From NCBI GenBank assembly GCA_016711095.1, contig JADJTP010000001.1, forward strand, positions 620,001 to 684,000: a stretch of 64,000 bases of DNA, given 5' to 3'. Within the stretch, counting starts at the first letter, position 1. Every line of letters begins with the position of its first letter. The notes beneath the pieces were generated by a model. It saw nothing but the letters and a program-made list of their open reading frames with translations. It was not told where the DNA came from and ran no database searches. The DNA is from Actinomycetales bacterium (GTDB taxonomy: Bacteria; Actinomycetota; Actinomycetes; Actinomycetales; Dermatophilaceae). This document shows positions 32,857-41,858 of the stretch, piece after piece. The position numbers and the translations under genes are program-made.

Positions 32857-35085
32857 ATGACTTCGACCATTGTGTGGACCCAGATCGACGAGGCGCCAGC
32901 CTTGGCGACCTACTCGTTGCTCCCGATCGTCCAAGCCTTCACCGACGGCACCGGCGTCGAGGTCACCACGAGCGACATCTCGTTGTCCGGACGCATCCTC
33001 GCGGCCTTCCCCGAGCGGCTCACCGCCGAGCAGCGCGTCGGTGACAACCTCTCTGCCCTGGGTGCGCTCACCCTGCGGCCCGAGGCCAACATCATCAAAC
33101 TGCCCAACATCAGCGCCTCGGTCCCCCAACTCAAGGCCGCGATCGCCGAACTGCAGGCCAAGGGCTACGCCGTGCCCGACTACCCGGAGGTCCCGGCGAA
33201 CGGGGGCGAGCACGCGGTGCACGCGGCATACGCGCCAGTCTTGGGCTCGGCGGTCAATCCCGTCCTGCGCGAGGGCAACTCCGACCGGCGCGCGCCGCTG
33301 GCCGTGAAGAACTTCGCCCGCCAGCACCCCCACCGCCTCAGCGACTGGGACCCGGCCAGCCCGGCCCGGGTCGTGACGATGCAGTCCGGCGACTTCTACG
33401 GTAACGAGCAGTCCGTCGTCATGGAGTCCGGCGGTGACCTGCGCGTCGAGCTCATCACCATCGACGGCGCCGCCGAGGGAGAGATCGTCCTCAAGGACGG
33501 CATCTCGACACTGCCCGGCGAGATCGTCGATGCGACGTTCCTGTCCGTCGAGGCCTTGCGGGCGTTCTATGCCGAGCAGATCGAGGCCGCCAAGCAGGCC
33601 GGGCTGCTGCTGTCGCTGCACCTCAAGGCCACGATGATGAAGGTGTCCGACCCGGTGCTCTTCGGGCACGCGGTGTCGGTCTTCTATGAGGACGTCTTCG
33701 CCGCGCACGACGGCCTGCTGCAGGGCCTGGAAGTCAACCCCAACCAGGGCATCGGTGACCTCTACGCCAAGATCGCGGACCTGCCGCAGGCTCAGCGTGC
33801 GCAGATCGAAGCCGACGTCCAGGCCGTGTATGCCGCCCGCCCCGCCCTCGCGATGGTCAACTCCGACAAGGGCATCACCAATCTGCACGTGCCGAGCGAC
33901 GTCATCATCGATGCCTCGCTGCCGGTCGTCATCCGTGATGGCGGGCGGATGTGGAACGCCGCAGGCGAGTTGCAGCCGACCCTCGCCATGGTGCCGGACC
34001 GCAGCTACGGACCCATGTATGCCGCCGTCATGGACGACTGCCGGGTCAACGGCAAGCTCGACCCGGCGACCATGGGCTCTGTGCCCAACGTCGGGCTGAT
34101 GGCCCAGAAGGCCGAGGAATACGGCTCGCACCCAACGACGTTCGTGATCCCGGCGGCCGGAGAGGTGCGCGTCGTCGGCCCGGACGGCGCCGTGCTCATG
34201 TCCCACCACGTCCAGGCGGGCGATGTGTGGCGGATGTCGCGAGTGCGCGACATCCCGATCCAGGACTGGGTCAAGCTCGCCGTCACCCGGGCTCGGCTCA
34301 CGGGCTCGCCGGCCTGTTTCTACCTTGATGCCCAGCGCGCCCATGACCGCAACGTCATCGCCAAGGTGCAGCGGTACCTGCCCGAGCACGACCTCACCGG
34401 CGTCGAATACCGGATCCTGCCGCCGGTCGAGGCGATCGGCTGGTGCCTCAACAGGATCCGGGCCGGCAAGGACACCATCTCCGTGACTGGCAATGTCCTG
34501 CGCGACTACCTCACCGACCTATTCCCGATCCTCGAGCTCGGCACCTCGGCGAAGATGCTCTCGGTCGTCCCGTTGCTCGCCGGCGGTGGTCTGTTCGAGA
34601 CCGGTGCGGGTGGCTCGGCTCCGAAACACGTCCAGCAGTTCGTCGCCGAGAACTACCTGCGCTGGGATTCGCTCGGCGAGTTCTCCGCTCTCGGCGCCTC
34701 GCTGGAGCACCTGGCGCAGACCCAGGGCAACGCGAAAGCCCAGGTGCTCGCCGACACGCTCGACGCCGCGATCGCGACGTTCCTCGACGAGAACCGGTCA
34801 CCGGCCCGCAAGGTCGGCCAGATCGACAACCGAGGCTCGCACTTCTATCTCGCGCTCTACTGGGCCGAGGAGCTCGCCAAACAGAGCTCCGATGCCGAGC
34901 TGGCGGCCCGGTTCGCGACGGTGGCATCCGCGCTTCGTGAGAACGAGGCGACGATCACCGACGAACTGATCTCCGTGCAGGGTCGACCGGTCGACATGGG
35001 CGGCTACTACCGTCCCGACGTCGAAGCGACCACGGCGGCGATGCGCCCGAGCGCGACCTTCAACGCGATCATCGACGCGCTGTAG
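32857..35085 (+). CDS. icd: NADP-dependent isocitrate dehydrogenase, monomeric type
   Basis: A 742-residue monomeric IDH (IDH-II) that oxidises isocitrate to 2-oxoglutarate in the TCA cycle. The length, about 740, and blocks such as WTQIDEAPALATYSLLP, DISLSGRILAAFPE, PEANIIKLPNISASVPQL, LHLKATMMKVSDPVLFGHAV and the NADP-binding FYLDAQRAHDRNVIAKV are typical of this form, which is common in Actinobacteria. GGAG lies 6 bases before the ATG. Confidence 0.97.
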   Translation: MTSTIVWTQIDEAPALATYSLLPIVQAFTDGTGVEVTTSDISLSGRILAAFPERLTAEQRVGDNLSALGALTLRPEANIIKLPNISASVPQLKAAIAELQAKGYAVPDYPEVPANGGEHAVHAAYAPVLGSAVNPVLREGNSDRRAPLAVKNFARQHPHRLSDWDPASPARVVTMQSGDFYGNEQSVVMESGGDLRVELITIDGAAEGEIVLKDGISTLPGEIVDATFLSVEALRAFYAEQIEAAKQAGLLLSLHLKATMMKVSDPVLFGHAVSVFYEDVFAAHDGLLQGLEVNPNQGIGDLYAKIADLPQAQRAQIEADVQAVYAARPALAMVNSDKGITNLHVPSDVIIDASLPVVIRDGGRMWNAAGELQPTLAMVPDRSYGPMYAAVMDDCRVNGKLDPATMGSVPNVGLMAQKAEEYGSHPTTFVIPAAGEVRVVGPDGAVLMSHHVQAGDVWRMSRVRDIPIQDWVKLAVTRARLTGSPACFYLDAQRAHDRNVIAKVQRYLPEHDLTGVEYRILPPVEAIGWCLNRIRAGKDTISVTGNVLRDYLTDLFPILELGTSAKMLSVVPLLAGGGLFETGAGGSAPKHVQQFVAENYLRWDSLGEFSALGASLEHLAQTQGNAKAQVLADTLDAAIATFLDENRSPARKVGQIDNRGSHFYLALYWAEELAKQSSDAELAARFATVASALRENEATITDELISVQGRPVDMGGYYRPDVEATTAAMRPSATFNAIIDAL

Positions 35086-35086
35086 G

Positions 35087-36631
35087 TCATCCGGATGATC
35101 GGGAGCCGCTGGCCCGGCGCACAAAGGCGGCGAGGTCAGCCGACTGGGCGATCCGGCTGGGCTCGTGGACATACATCATGTGCCCGGCCGGGTAGGTCCG
35201 GTGCTCTATCCGGGCCCGCTGCTGCTCGGTGAGGCGCAGCTTGGCCAAGACCTCGTCGGCGGCCGCGGGCGGGGTGGCGCCGTCATAGGTGCCGTAGGCG
35301 ACGTGCACCTGTAGATGCGGGTTGGCCCGCATCGCGCGCTCGAGCCGTGGCGACACGTCGATCGGCTTGCCCTCGAAGTCCTTGAACGACCACGGCTGCA
35401 CCCGTTCCGCGATCTGCTCATAGTGCAGGTCGCTCTCGTAACGCAGCTCCGCCCGCACATAGTGGTTCATCGCCGCGGCGTACGGCCCGACGATGGCATC
35501 GAAGGAGGGGTCGGCGTCCATCGACTCGGCAATGGAGCTCGCCGCCGGGCCGGTGAAGCGGGCGTCGAGCCGCCCAACGGTGAGCCGCTGCTCGCGCAGC
35601 AACTCGCCGAAGAACCGCCAGTGCTCGATCCGCAGGTCGGCGCGATCGACGTAGTCCTCGCTCACGCCCGCCAGCCGAGCGACGGTCGCGACGACACCTG
35701 CACGCTCGTCGGCCGACAGCCGTGACCCGCGAGTCAGCGCCCACGGATAGTCGAGGGCGGCATACGCCTCGGCCTCCGCGACCACCTCGTCGAGCGAGCG
35801 GTCCGGGTGTTTGCCGTGCCGGTGTGCCACGGCGGCGTAGAACGGTAGGTATGCCGCGTGCGCCCGATCATTGCGCTGTCCCTCGAAGTCGATCGAGGAC
35901 AGGTCAAGCACGGAGGAGATGAGCATGATCCCGTTGAGATACATGCCGTAACGGGTCTGTAGGTGGTCGGCGAGCGCGGCTGCGCGCAAGGTGCCGTAGG
36001 ACTCGCCGACGAGGAACTTGGGTGACATCCACCGGCCGTTGCGGGAGCACCACAGCCGGATCACCTCGGCGACGCTCTCGAGGTCGCCTTGGAAGCCGTG
36101 ATAGGGCGCCGGCTTGCCCCCGGTCACAGCCCGCGAGTATCCGGTGGAGACGGGGTCGAGGAAGACCAGATCACTGTCGCCGAGCAGCGTCTCGGCGTTG
36201 TCGGCCAGATCATAGGGCGGCGGAAGCAGGGCCCCGACGTCGCCCATGACCACGCGACGCGGTCCGAGCAGCCCCAGGTGAAGCCACACCGACGACGAGC
36301 CAGGCCCCCCGTTGAAGGCGAAGGTCACCGGGCGGGTGTGCACGTCCTCGGCCGCGAGACACTCCACGGTGTAGGCGGTGAACGAGACCTCGGCCTTGGC
36401 GGTGTGCCCGCTGAAGACCCCGTCCTCGTATACCTCCTCACGCAGCACGACGCGACCGGTCGTCGCGGTGTATGACAAGGTCTGTTCCCCGCGCTGGACC
36501 GTATGCCGCGTCGTGACGACCTCGTCTTTCGGCTCGACGGGCTTGGCCGGGCCCTCGGCGTCGCCGGGGACGGCAGCAGATTCCGCTGCGGGAGCCGGTG
36601 GTGTGGCGGCCGGGCTGCTTGAGTCGGTCAC
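35087..36631 (-). CDS. Peptidase S10 (serine carboxypeptidase-like)
   Basis: A 514-residue alpha/beta-hydrolase carboxypeptidase. Visible are FAFNGGPGSSSVWLH (substrate-binding loop), FLVGESYGTLRAAALA (nucleophile Ser in GESYG, about residue 212), and PAGHMMYVHEPS (catalytic His near the C-terminus). The N-terminal about 35 residues are Ala/Pro/Glu-rich with no clear signal peptide, so it is probably cytoplasmic or exported by another route. It converges with icd, with one base between the ends. Confidence 0.88.
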   Translation of the reverse strand: MTDSSSPAATPPAPAAESAAVPGDAEGPAKPVEPKDEVVTTRHTVQRGEQTLSYTATTGRVVLREEVYEDGVFSGHTAKAEVSFTAYTVECLAAEDVHTRPVTFAFNGGPGSSSVWLHLGLLGPRRVVMGDVGALLPPPYDLADNAETLLGDSDLVFLDPVSTGYSRAVTGGKPAPYHGFQGDLESVAEVIRLWCSRNGRWMSPKFLVGESYGTLRAAALADHLQTRYGMYLNGIMLISSVLDLSSIDFEGQRNDRAHAAYLPFYAAVAHRHGKHPDRSLDEVVAEAEAYAALDYPWALTRGSRLSADERAGVVATVARLAGVSEDYVDRADLRIEHWRFFGELLREQRLTVGRLDARFTGPAASSIAESMDADPSFDAIVGPYAAAMNHYVRAELRYESDLHYEQIAERVQPWSFKDFEGKPIDVSPRLERAMRANPHLQVHVAYGTYDGATPPAAADEVLAKLRLTEQQRARIEHRTYPAGHMMYVHEPSRIAQSADLAAFVRRASGSRSSG

Positions 36632-36647
36632 GGGGCCACTTTAGCCG

Positions 36648-37823
36648 TCAGGTGTCGCGTCGGGCCGAGCCCGAAGCGAGCGCGCGGAACGCCTGCGGGG
36701 CGACGAAGTCGGCTCGGGCGAAGGCCGCGGTGACCGTATCGGCGATCGCAGCGGCGCGGTCGGAGGGCACGAGGGCGATGGCACAGCCACCGAAGCCGCC
36801 GCCGGTCATCCGGGCACCGAGGGCTCCCTCGCGAAGGGCACCTTCGACGGCCAGTTCGAGCTCGGGGCAGCTCACCTCGAAGTCGTCGCGCAAGGAGGCG
36901 TGCGAGGCCACCATGAGGCGTCCCGCTTCGGCCATGTCGCCGGTCTCGAAGGCTGCGACAAAACGAGGCACGCGGGCGATCTCGGTGACGACGTGCCGGA
37001 CTCGCCGCCGCGCGACCGGATCGGCGAGCCGCTCGAGCGCGCCGGCCAGGTCGGTCTCGGACACCTCCCGCAGGCTGGTCACCTCGAGTGCTCGTGCCGC
37101 CGCCGTGCAGTCGGCCCGGCGCGCGGCATACTGCCCGTCGACCAGCGCATGCCGGGCTTTGGTGTCGATGACGAGTAACTCCAGCCCGTGTGCCGCCAGG
37201 TCGAACGGCACCAGGCGGGTAGCGCCGTCGCGACAATCAAGCAGCAGGGCATGGCCGGGGCGACAGAGCATCGCCGCGGACTGGTCCATCCCGCCGGTCG
37301 GCGCTCCCGCGATGTCGTTCTCGGCTCGACGGCACAGCTGGGCGAGGTGCGCGCGGCCGGTGTCGTCGGCCAGCAGATCCAGGCCTTCCAGATCGGAGAT
37401 CGCTGCGCCGACCGCGCACTCCAGAGCCGCCGAACTCGACATCCCGGCCCCCAGGGGCACGTCGCTGGACACCACGACGTCTGCGCCGGACACGGCGTAC
37501 CCGGCCCGGTCGAGCGCCCAGAACACCCCCGCCACGTAGGCCGCCCACCCACCCGGGGTGCCCGGTCGCACCTCGTCGAGCAACACGGTGACCGGCTCAC
37601 CCGGCACCCCGGTGCTGGCCATCCGCAGCAGCCCGTCGGGGCGTCGACGCACCGCTGCCACCGTGCGACGGGGCAGGGCGATCGGCAGGGCGAGCCCGTC
37701 GTTGTAGTCGGTGTGTTCGCCGATGAGGTTGATCCGACCGGGCGCCGACCAGACCCCGTCGGCGGTCACTCCGAACTGCTCGGTCATGCGGGTGAGCACC
37801 GACAACTCTCGGTGAGCGGGCAT
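36648..37823 (-). CDS. galK: Galactokinase
   Basis: A 391-residue GHMP kinase that phosphorylates galactose at C1 with ATP. It has the galactokinase signature GRINLIGEHTDYNDG near residue 30, the ATP-binding PLGAGMSSSAALE near 130, and GARMTGGGFGGCAIALV near the C-terminus. ATG 37823 gives the normal family length; the long upstream open frame is not conserved. No galT or galE is adjacent. Confidence 0.93.
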   Translation of the reverse strand: MPAHRELSVLTRMTEQFGVTADGVWSAPGRINLIGEHTDYNDGLALPIALPRRTVAAVRRRPDGLLRMASTGVPGEPVTVLLDEVRPGTPGGWAAYVAGVFWALDRAGYAVSGADVVVSSDVPLGAGMSSSAALECAVGAAISDLEGLDLLADDTGRAHLAQLCRRAENDIAGAPTGGMDQSAAMLCRPGHALLLDCRDGATRLVPFDLAAHGLELLVIDTKARHALVDGQYAARRADCTAAARALEVTSLREVSETDLAGALERLADPVARRRVRHVVTEIARVPRFVAAFETGDMAEAGRLMVASHASLRDDFEVSCPELELAVEGALREGALGARMTGGGFGGCAIALVPSDRAAAIADTVTAAFARADFVAPQAFRALASGSARRDT

Positions 37824-37880
37824 GCCGCCCAGCGTAGTCACCGGCCGTGCAGGGCTCGGGAGGTCGCTAGGCTGGCGCCC

Positions 37881-38495
37881 ATGTCCGCCGACGACACCGG
37901 TGCTCCCGGTCCTCTGGAGCCTGAGCCGGGGGGCTCGGGACGGTACGGGTCCGTCGACGGCACGGACGTGCGGACCGTCGGGGTCGCGATCCCCATCCCC
38001 GAGCCGTACGGGCCCCTCCTGCAGGCCAAGCGAGCCGAGTTCAACGACCCGCTGGCCGACTCCATCCCCGCCCACGTCACCCTGCTCGGGCCGACCGAGA
38101 TCCACCGGACGTCGTTCCCGGCATTCGTCGACCACCTCACGGGGGTCGCCTCGGAGGTTAAACCCTTCGCCATGGTCTTGCGGGGCACGGGGACCTTCCG
38201 GCCGCTGTCCGACGTCGTCTTCGTCCAGGTCGCCCAGGGCATCTCCGGGTGCGAACGACTTGAGGAGCTGATCCGGTCCGGGCCGTATGCGTGCGCACTG
38301 GCGTTCCCATATCACCCGCACGTGACGGTCGCCCATGACGTCGATCCCGCGGACCTCGACCGAGCCTTCGAGGATCTCGCCCACTACCACGCCGCGTTCG
38401 AGGTCGACGCGATCTGGCTTTTCGAGCAGGACATTTCGGGAGCCTGGTCTCCGCTGCAGCCGTTCGCGCTGACCGGCCCGCCGGGGTTGGGCTGA
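37881..38495 (+). CDS. 2'-5' RNA ligase-like 2H phosphoesterase
   Basis: A 204-residue protein with the two HxT-type motifs of the 2H family, AHVTLLGP (about residue 70) and HPHVTVAHD (about 150). Such enzymes open 2',3'-cyclic phosphates or ligate RNA in vitro; the cellular substrate is unknown. ATG 37881 is divergent from galK with 57 bp between starts. The next gene (YihY) starts 5 bp after the stop. Confidence 0.8.
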   Translation: MSADDTGAPGPLEPEPGGSGRYGSVDGTDVRTVGVAIPIPEPYGPLLQAKRAEFNDPLADSIPAHVTLLGPTEIHRTSFPAFVDHLTGVASEVKPFAMVLRGTGTFRPLSDVVFVQVAQGISGCERLEELIRSGPYACALAFPYHPHVTVAHDVDPADLDRAFEDLAHYHAAFEVDAIWLFEQDISGAWSPLQPFALTGPPGLG

Positions 38496-38500
38496 CCGGC

Positions 38501-39577
38501 ATGATCGCGAGTGTCACCAGGCGCTGGCAGCAGTTGCAGCAGACCCGGCCGCTGCGGGCCTGGGCGCGGTACGGCGAGGCGCGAGGCGACCTCCTGGCCG
38601 CCGGGATCGCCTACTTCTCGTTCTTCTCGCTCTTTCCCGCGCTTGCCCTGGGGGCCGTCGTCTTCGGCTTCGTCCTGCGCGGCCGACCGGACCTGCTGGT
38701 GGCGGTGGGCGAAGCCCTCAACTCGGGATTGCCGGGGTTTGTCAAGACCGCCGACAATCCCGGCGGGCTGGTCGAGCTCGCGGCTCCTGAGGCTCTCACC
38801 CTGAGCCTGACCGGCCTGGTCGCGGCGGTCACGCTCGTGCTCGGCGGGCTCGGCTGGATCGGCTCGCTGCGCGAAGGGCTCCGGCTCGTGTTCGGGGCGG
38901 CCAAGGCCGTCGGCAACCCGGTGCTCGCCAAAGTGCGTGACCTGGGTATCCTCGCCCTGCTCGGGGTGGCCCTGCTGGGGTCGGCCGTGCTGACGACGGC
39001 GGTCGGCGCAGCCGCGTCGTGGGTGGCCGCACTGGTCGGCCAGGGCGATCGGCCATGGCTCATCGGCCTGGTTGGTGTCCTGGTGTCCCTGTGTGTCGAC
39101 ACTGCAGTCATGGTGGTGGTGTTGCGGGTGCTGACCGGCGTGCCGCTGCCGTTGCGCGAGGTCCTGCGGGGGGCCCTGCTGGGCGGCGTTGGGCTGACGG
39201 TTCTCAAGCTCCTGGGGGCCCAACTCGTGGCCCGAGCGACGAGCAACCCACTGTTCGGCTCGGTCGTCGTGGTCGTCGGGCTGCTCTTCTGGCTCAACCT
39301 ATTGGCTCGAGTCATCCTGCTGGTGGGCGCCTGGACCGCGAACGAGCACGACAGCCGTCTTGCCCTGCAGACCACGCCCCCGGCGCCGGCGGGCGATCCG
39401 CAGGGGATCGACGCGTCAGACCCCAGACAGCGGGCCGCGCACGGCATACCGACGATGGGGGACCGCACGCGCGATCGGGTGTCCCTCGCCGCAGGGGCGG
39501 TCCTCGGAGCAGTGGCAACAGCCGGTGCGGGTGCGGTGGTGCGGGCGGTGCGTGCCGCCACCCGGCGTCACGGCTGA
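38501..39577 (+). CDS. YihY/BrkB-family inner membrane protein
   Basis: A 358-residue protein with about six membrane helices between residues 30 and 285. Typical family residues are AAGIAYFSFFSLFPALALGA (about 35-54) and, in the later half, LFWLNLLARVILLVGAWTAN. Once named ribonuclease BN by mistake, the family is of unknown function. It is 5 bp after the 2H phosphoesterase gene, so probably co-transcribed. Its end overlaps that of the convergent DacA-like gene by 10 bp. Confidence 0.88.
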   Translation: MIASVTRRWQQLQQTRPLRAWARYGEARGDLLAAGIAYFSFFSLFPALALGAVVFGFVLRGRPDLLVAVGEALNSGLPGFVKTADNPGGLVELAAPEALTLSLTGLVAAVTLVLGGLGWIGSLREGLRLVFGAAKAVGNPVLAKVRDLGILALLGVALLGSAVLTTAVGAAASWVAALVGQGDRPWLIGLVGVLVSLCVDTAVMVVVLRVLTGVPLPLREVLRGALLGGVGLTVLKLLGAQLVARATSNPLFGSVVVVVGLLFWLNLLARVILLVGAWTANEHDSRLALQTTPPAPAGDPQGIDASDPRQRAAHGIPTMGDRTRDRVSLAAGAVLGAVATAGAGAVVRAVRAATRRHG

Positions 39578-41118
39578 TAGGTGCCGCGCGGACGTCCGCT
39601 AAGCCGGCGTCCGCTGAGCCGGCGCAGCAAGGCACCCAACCCAAGGACCGCCACAGCCAGGCCACCGAGCAGCCCCCATCGGCCGCCGTCCGGCAACCCC
39701 GCCCACCAACTGGACACTCCCGCGGCGAGGGCGACCTCGAAGGCAGTGGGGGACGACGAGGGCGCCGGCACGGGCTCGTTCGCTCCCTGCCACGCCGCCG
39801 GGTCGGACATCGTTGCGCTCGTGGACAGGGTCGGCGAGGCACTTGACGTGACGGCTGGACCGCCGAGCTCGGGGGGCTGCGCGGCGGAACCGGGGGCGAC
39901 CAGGTGACCGACCGGGCGGGCCTGCGCGGCATACGTGAAGCCCCAGTCGAGTAGGGCGGGTGTGGAATGGACCTGCGCCTCGGGACTGCCCATCTCGGCG
40001 ACGATGAGCGCCCGACCGTTGTAGCGCACCGCGCCGATGTACGTGCCCTGCGCCAGGCTCGTGTAGCCGTTCTTCACGCCGATGACGCCCGGATAGACGT
40101 CGAGCAACTGGTTGTGATTCTGGATCTGGTAGGGAGCTCCCGGCACGAGCGTCGCGGACGCGCCCGACCCGGTCGAGCGTTTCGCCGCAGCGGTGCTCGG
40201 TGAGGCGCTGCGTAGGACGAGTCCACCCGGGAATGTCGCGACCGGCAGAGCGGCTCTGCGACGGTACTCTGCCAGCCCCATCGCGGCCCGACCGATGAGG
40301 GCCAGATCAAAGGCGCTCGTGCGTTGGCCTTCGGCGTCCAAGCCCGACGGGTCCACCGCGACGGTGTCCCAGGCCCCCAGGCGGGCGGCTTCGGTGTTCA
40401 TCGCGGCGATCAGGGTAGATCGGCCGCCGAAGGCGCGTCCGAGCGCGTATGCCGCGTCGTTGCCGCTGCCGAGCAGCAGGCCGTTGAGCAAGTCGTCGAC
40501 GGTGTAGCGGCCACCGACCGTGATCCCGACCCGCGTGCCATCAGCGAGGGTGTCCTCGGCGGCGCCGAAGACGACCGTCCCCGGATCCAACCGGGGGATG
40601 ACCGTGAGCGCGGTCAGGGCCTTCAGGGTGCTCGCCGGACGTAGCCAGGCGTGGGCGTTCTTGGCGGCGAGGATCTCGCCGGTGTCGAGGTCGGCCAGGA
40701 CGTAGGAAACGTGTGGCATGTCGGGCGGAACCGGCACCCCTGCGGGCAGATCCGTGACGACACCGGTCTCGGCCAGACGGGGCCCGCCCACGACGTGTTC
40801 GGGGACGAGGGCCGGCGCCTGGAAGGGGGTCGGCTGGGGGCCAAGGCAGGCCACCCGGACCGTCTGCCCTCCCGGCAGGGATCTGACCGTTCCGGCAAGG
40901 CGAGGTCGCGCGGTCGCAAGCGGGGTGGCCGAGGGGGTCATCAGCCTGGTCTCGGTCAGTCCCGCCGGGCAGGCGGGCTTCACCGTCGCCTTGGTTGTCG
41001 CAGCCGCTGAGGTCGCCCCGTATGCCGTCGCTCCGGCACCGAGCCCCGCCGCCGCCGCTGCTCCGGCCAGCGCCAGGATCACCCAGGCGCCGGAGACGGC
41101 GCGTCGTGCTGAGATCAA
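39568..41118 (-). CDS. D-alanyl-D-alanine carboxypeptidase-like protein (peptidase S11)
   Basis: A 516-residue exported penicillin-binding protein. It has a signal peptide/anchor (about 9-33), the catalytic PASTLK (Ser163, Lys166), SGN (218-220) and, in place of the usual KTG, KNG (349-351); a C-terminal membrane helix (about 485-503) follows a Ser/Thr/Pro-rich stretch. It should trim peptidoglycan stem peptides. The start is a TTG at 41118 that overlaps the stop of sdhB as TTGA, so translation is probably coupled to succinate dehydrogenase, an odd partnership. The first 110 residues before the catalytic domain are not recognised. Confidence 0.8.
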   Translation of the reverse strand: MISARRAVSGAWVILALAGAAAAAGLGAGATAYGATSAAATTKATVKPACPAGLTETRLMTPSATPLATARPRLAGTVRSLPGGQTVRVACLGPQPTPFQAPALVPEHVVGGPRLAETGVVTDLPAGVPVPPDMPHVSYVLADLDTGEILAAKNAHAWLRPASTLKALTALTVIPRLDPGTVVFGAAEDTLADGTRVGITVGGRYTVDDLLNGLLLGSGNDAAYALGRAFGGRSTLIAAMNTEAARLGAWDTVAVDPSGLDAEGQRTSAFDLALIGRAAMGLAEYRRRAALPVATFPGGLVLRSASPSTAAAKRSTGSGASATLVPGAPYQIQNHNQLLDVYPGVIGVKNGYTSLAQGTYIGAVRYNGRALIVAEMGSPEAQVHSTPALLDWGFTYAAQARPVGHLVAPGSAAQPPELGGPAVTSSASPTLSTSATMSDPAAWQGANEPVPAPSSSPTAFEVALAAGVSSWWAGLPDGGRWGLLGGLAVAVLGLGALLRRLSGRRLSGRPRGTYQP

Positions 41119-41858
41119 CGGCCTCGTCCCAAAGCGCCGCGCAGGTCGCGGTTGAGGGTGTTGATGACGTCCAGAGGAATCTCTTTGGGGCACGCGTCGG
41201 CGCAGGCGCCGGTGTTGGTGCAGCCGCCGAAACCCTCGTGGTCGTGCTGGGCGACCATCTTGACCACCCGGGCATAACGCTCGGGCTGGCCCTGGGGCAG
41301 CTCCCCGAGGTGGGTGACCTTGGCTCCCATGAAGAGCATCGCCGAAGCGTTTGGGCAGGCGGCGACGCACGCCCCGCAGCCGATGCACGCAGCGGCTTCG
41401 AAGGCTCGGTCGGCCTTGCGCTTCTCGACAGGCACCGAGTGGGCTTCGGGGGCCGACCCGGTATTGGCGGAGATGAAGCCGCCAGCCTGGATGATCCGGT
41501 CGAATGATGACCGATCGACGACAAGGTCCTTGATCATCGGAAAGGCGTCGGCCCGCCAAGGCTCGATCGTGATCGAGTCACCATCGTGGAACTCGCGCAT
41601 GTGGAGCTGACAGGTGGTCGTGGTGACCGGGCCGTGAGCATTGCCGCTGATCATCAAGCCGCACATGCCGCAGATACCTTCGCGGCAGTCGCTGTCGAAG
41701 GCGATCGGCTCCTCGCCCTTGGTGATGAGCGATTCGTTGAGTACGTCCAACATCTCAAGGAACGACATGTCCCCTGACACGTCAGCGAGTTGATAGGTGA
41801 CCATTCGGCCAGGTGCCTCGGGCCCGTCCTGCCGCCAGATGTTGAGGGTGAGGTTCAC
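41115..41858 (-). CDS. sdhB: Succinate dehydrogenase iron-sulfur subunit
   Basis: A 247-residue subunit carrying three Fe-S clusters: 2Fe-2S ligands in DCREGICGMCG, a 4Fe-4S site in CIGCGACVAACPN and the last cluster in CTNTGACADACPKEI. It passes electrons from SdhA to the membrane subunit. GTG 41858 overlaps the sdhA stop (GTGA), and its own stop overlaps the DacA-like start, so the genes are tightly coupled. Confidence 0.95.
   Translation of the reverse strand: MNLTLNIWRQDGPEAPGRMVTYQLADVSGDMSFLEMLDVLNESLITKGEEPIAFDSDCREGICGMCGLMISGNAHGPVTTTTCQLHMREFHDGDSITIEPWRADAFPMIKDLVVDRSSFDRIIQAGGFISANTGSAPEAHSVPVEKRKADRAFEAAACIGCGACVAACPNASAMLFMGAKVTHLGELPQGQPERYARVVKMVAQHDHEGFGGCTNTGACADACPKEIPLDVINTLNRDLRGALGRGR

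Noticed and set aside
36648..38390. Long 580-codon frame containing galK
   Set aside because: Everything before ATG 37823 is antisense to the 2H phosphoesterase gene and unlike galactokinases.
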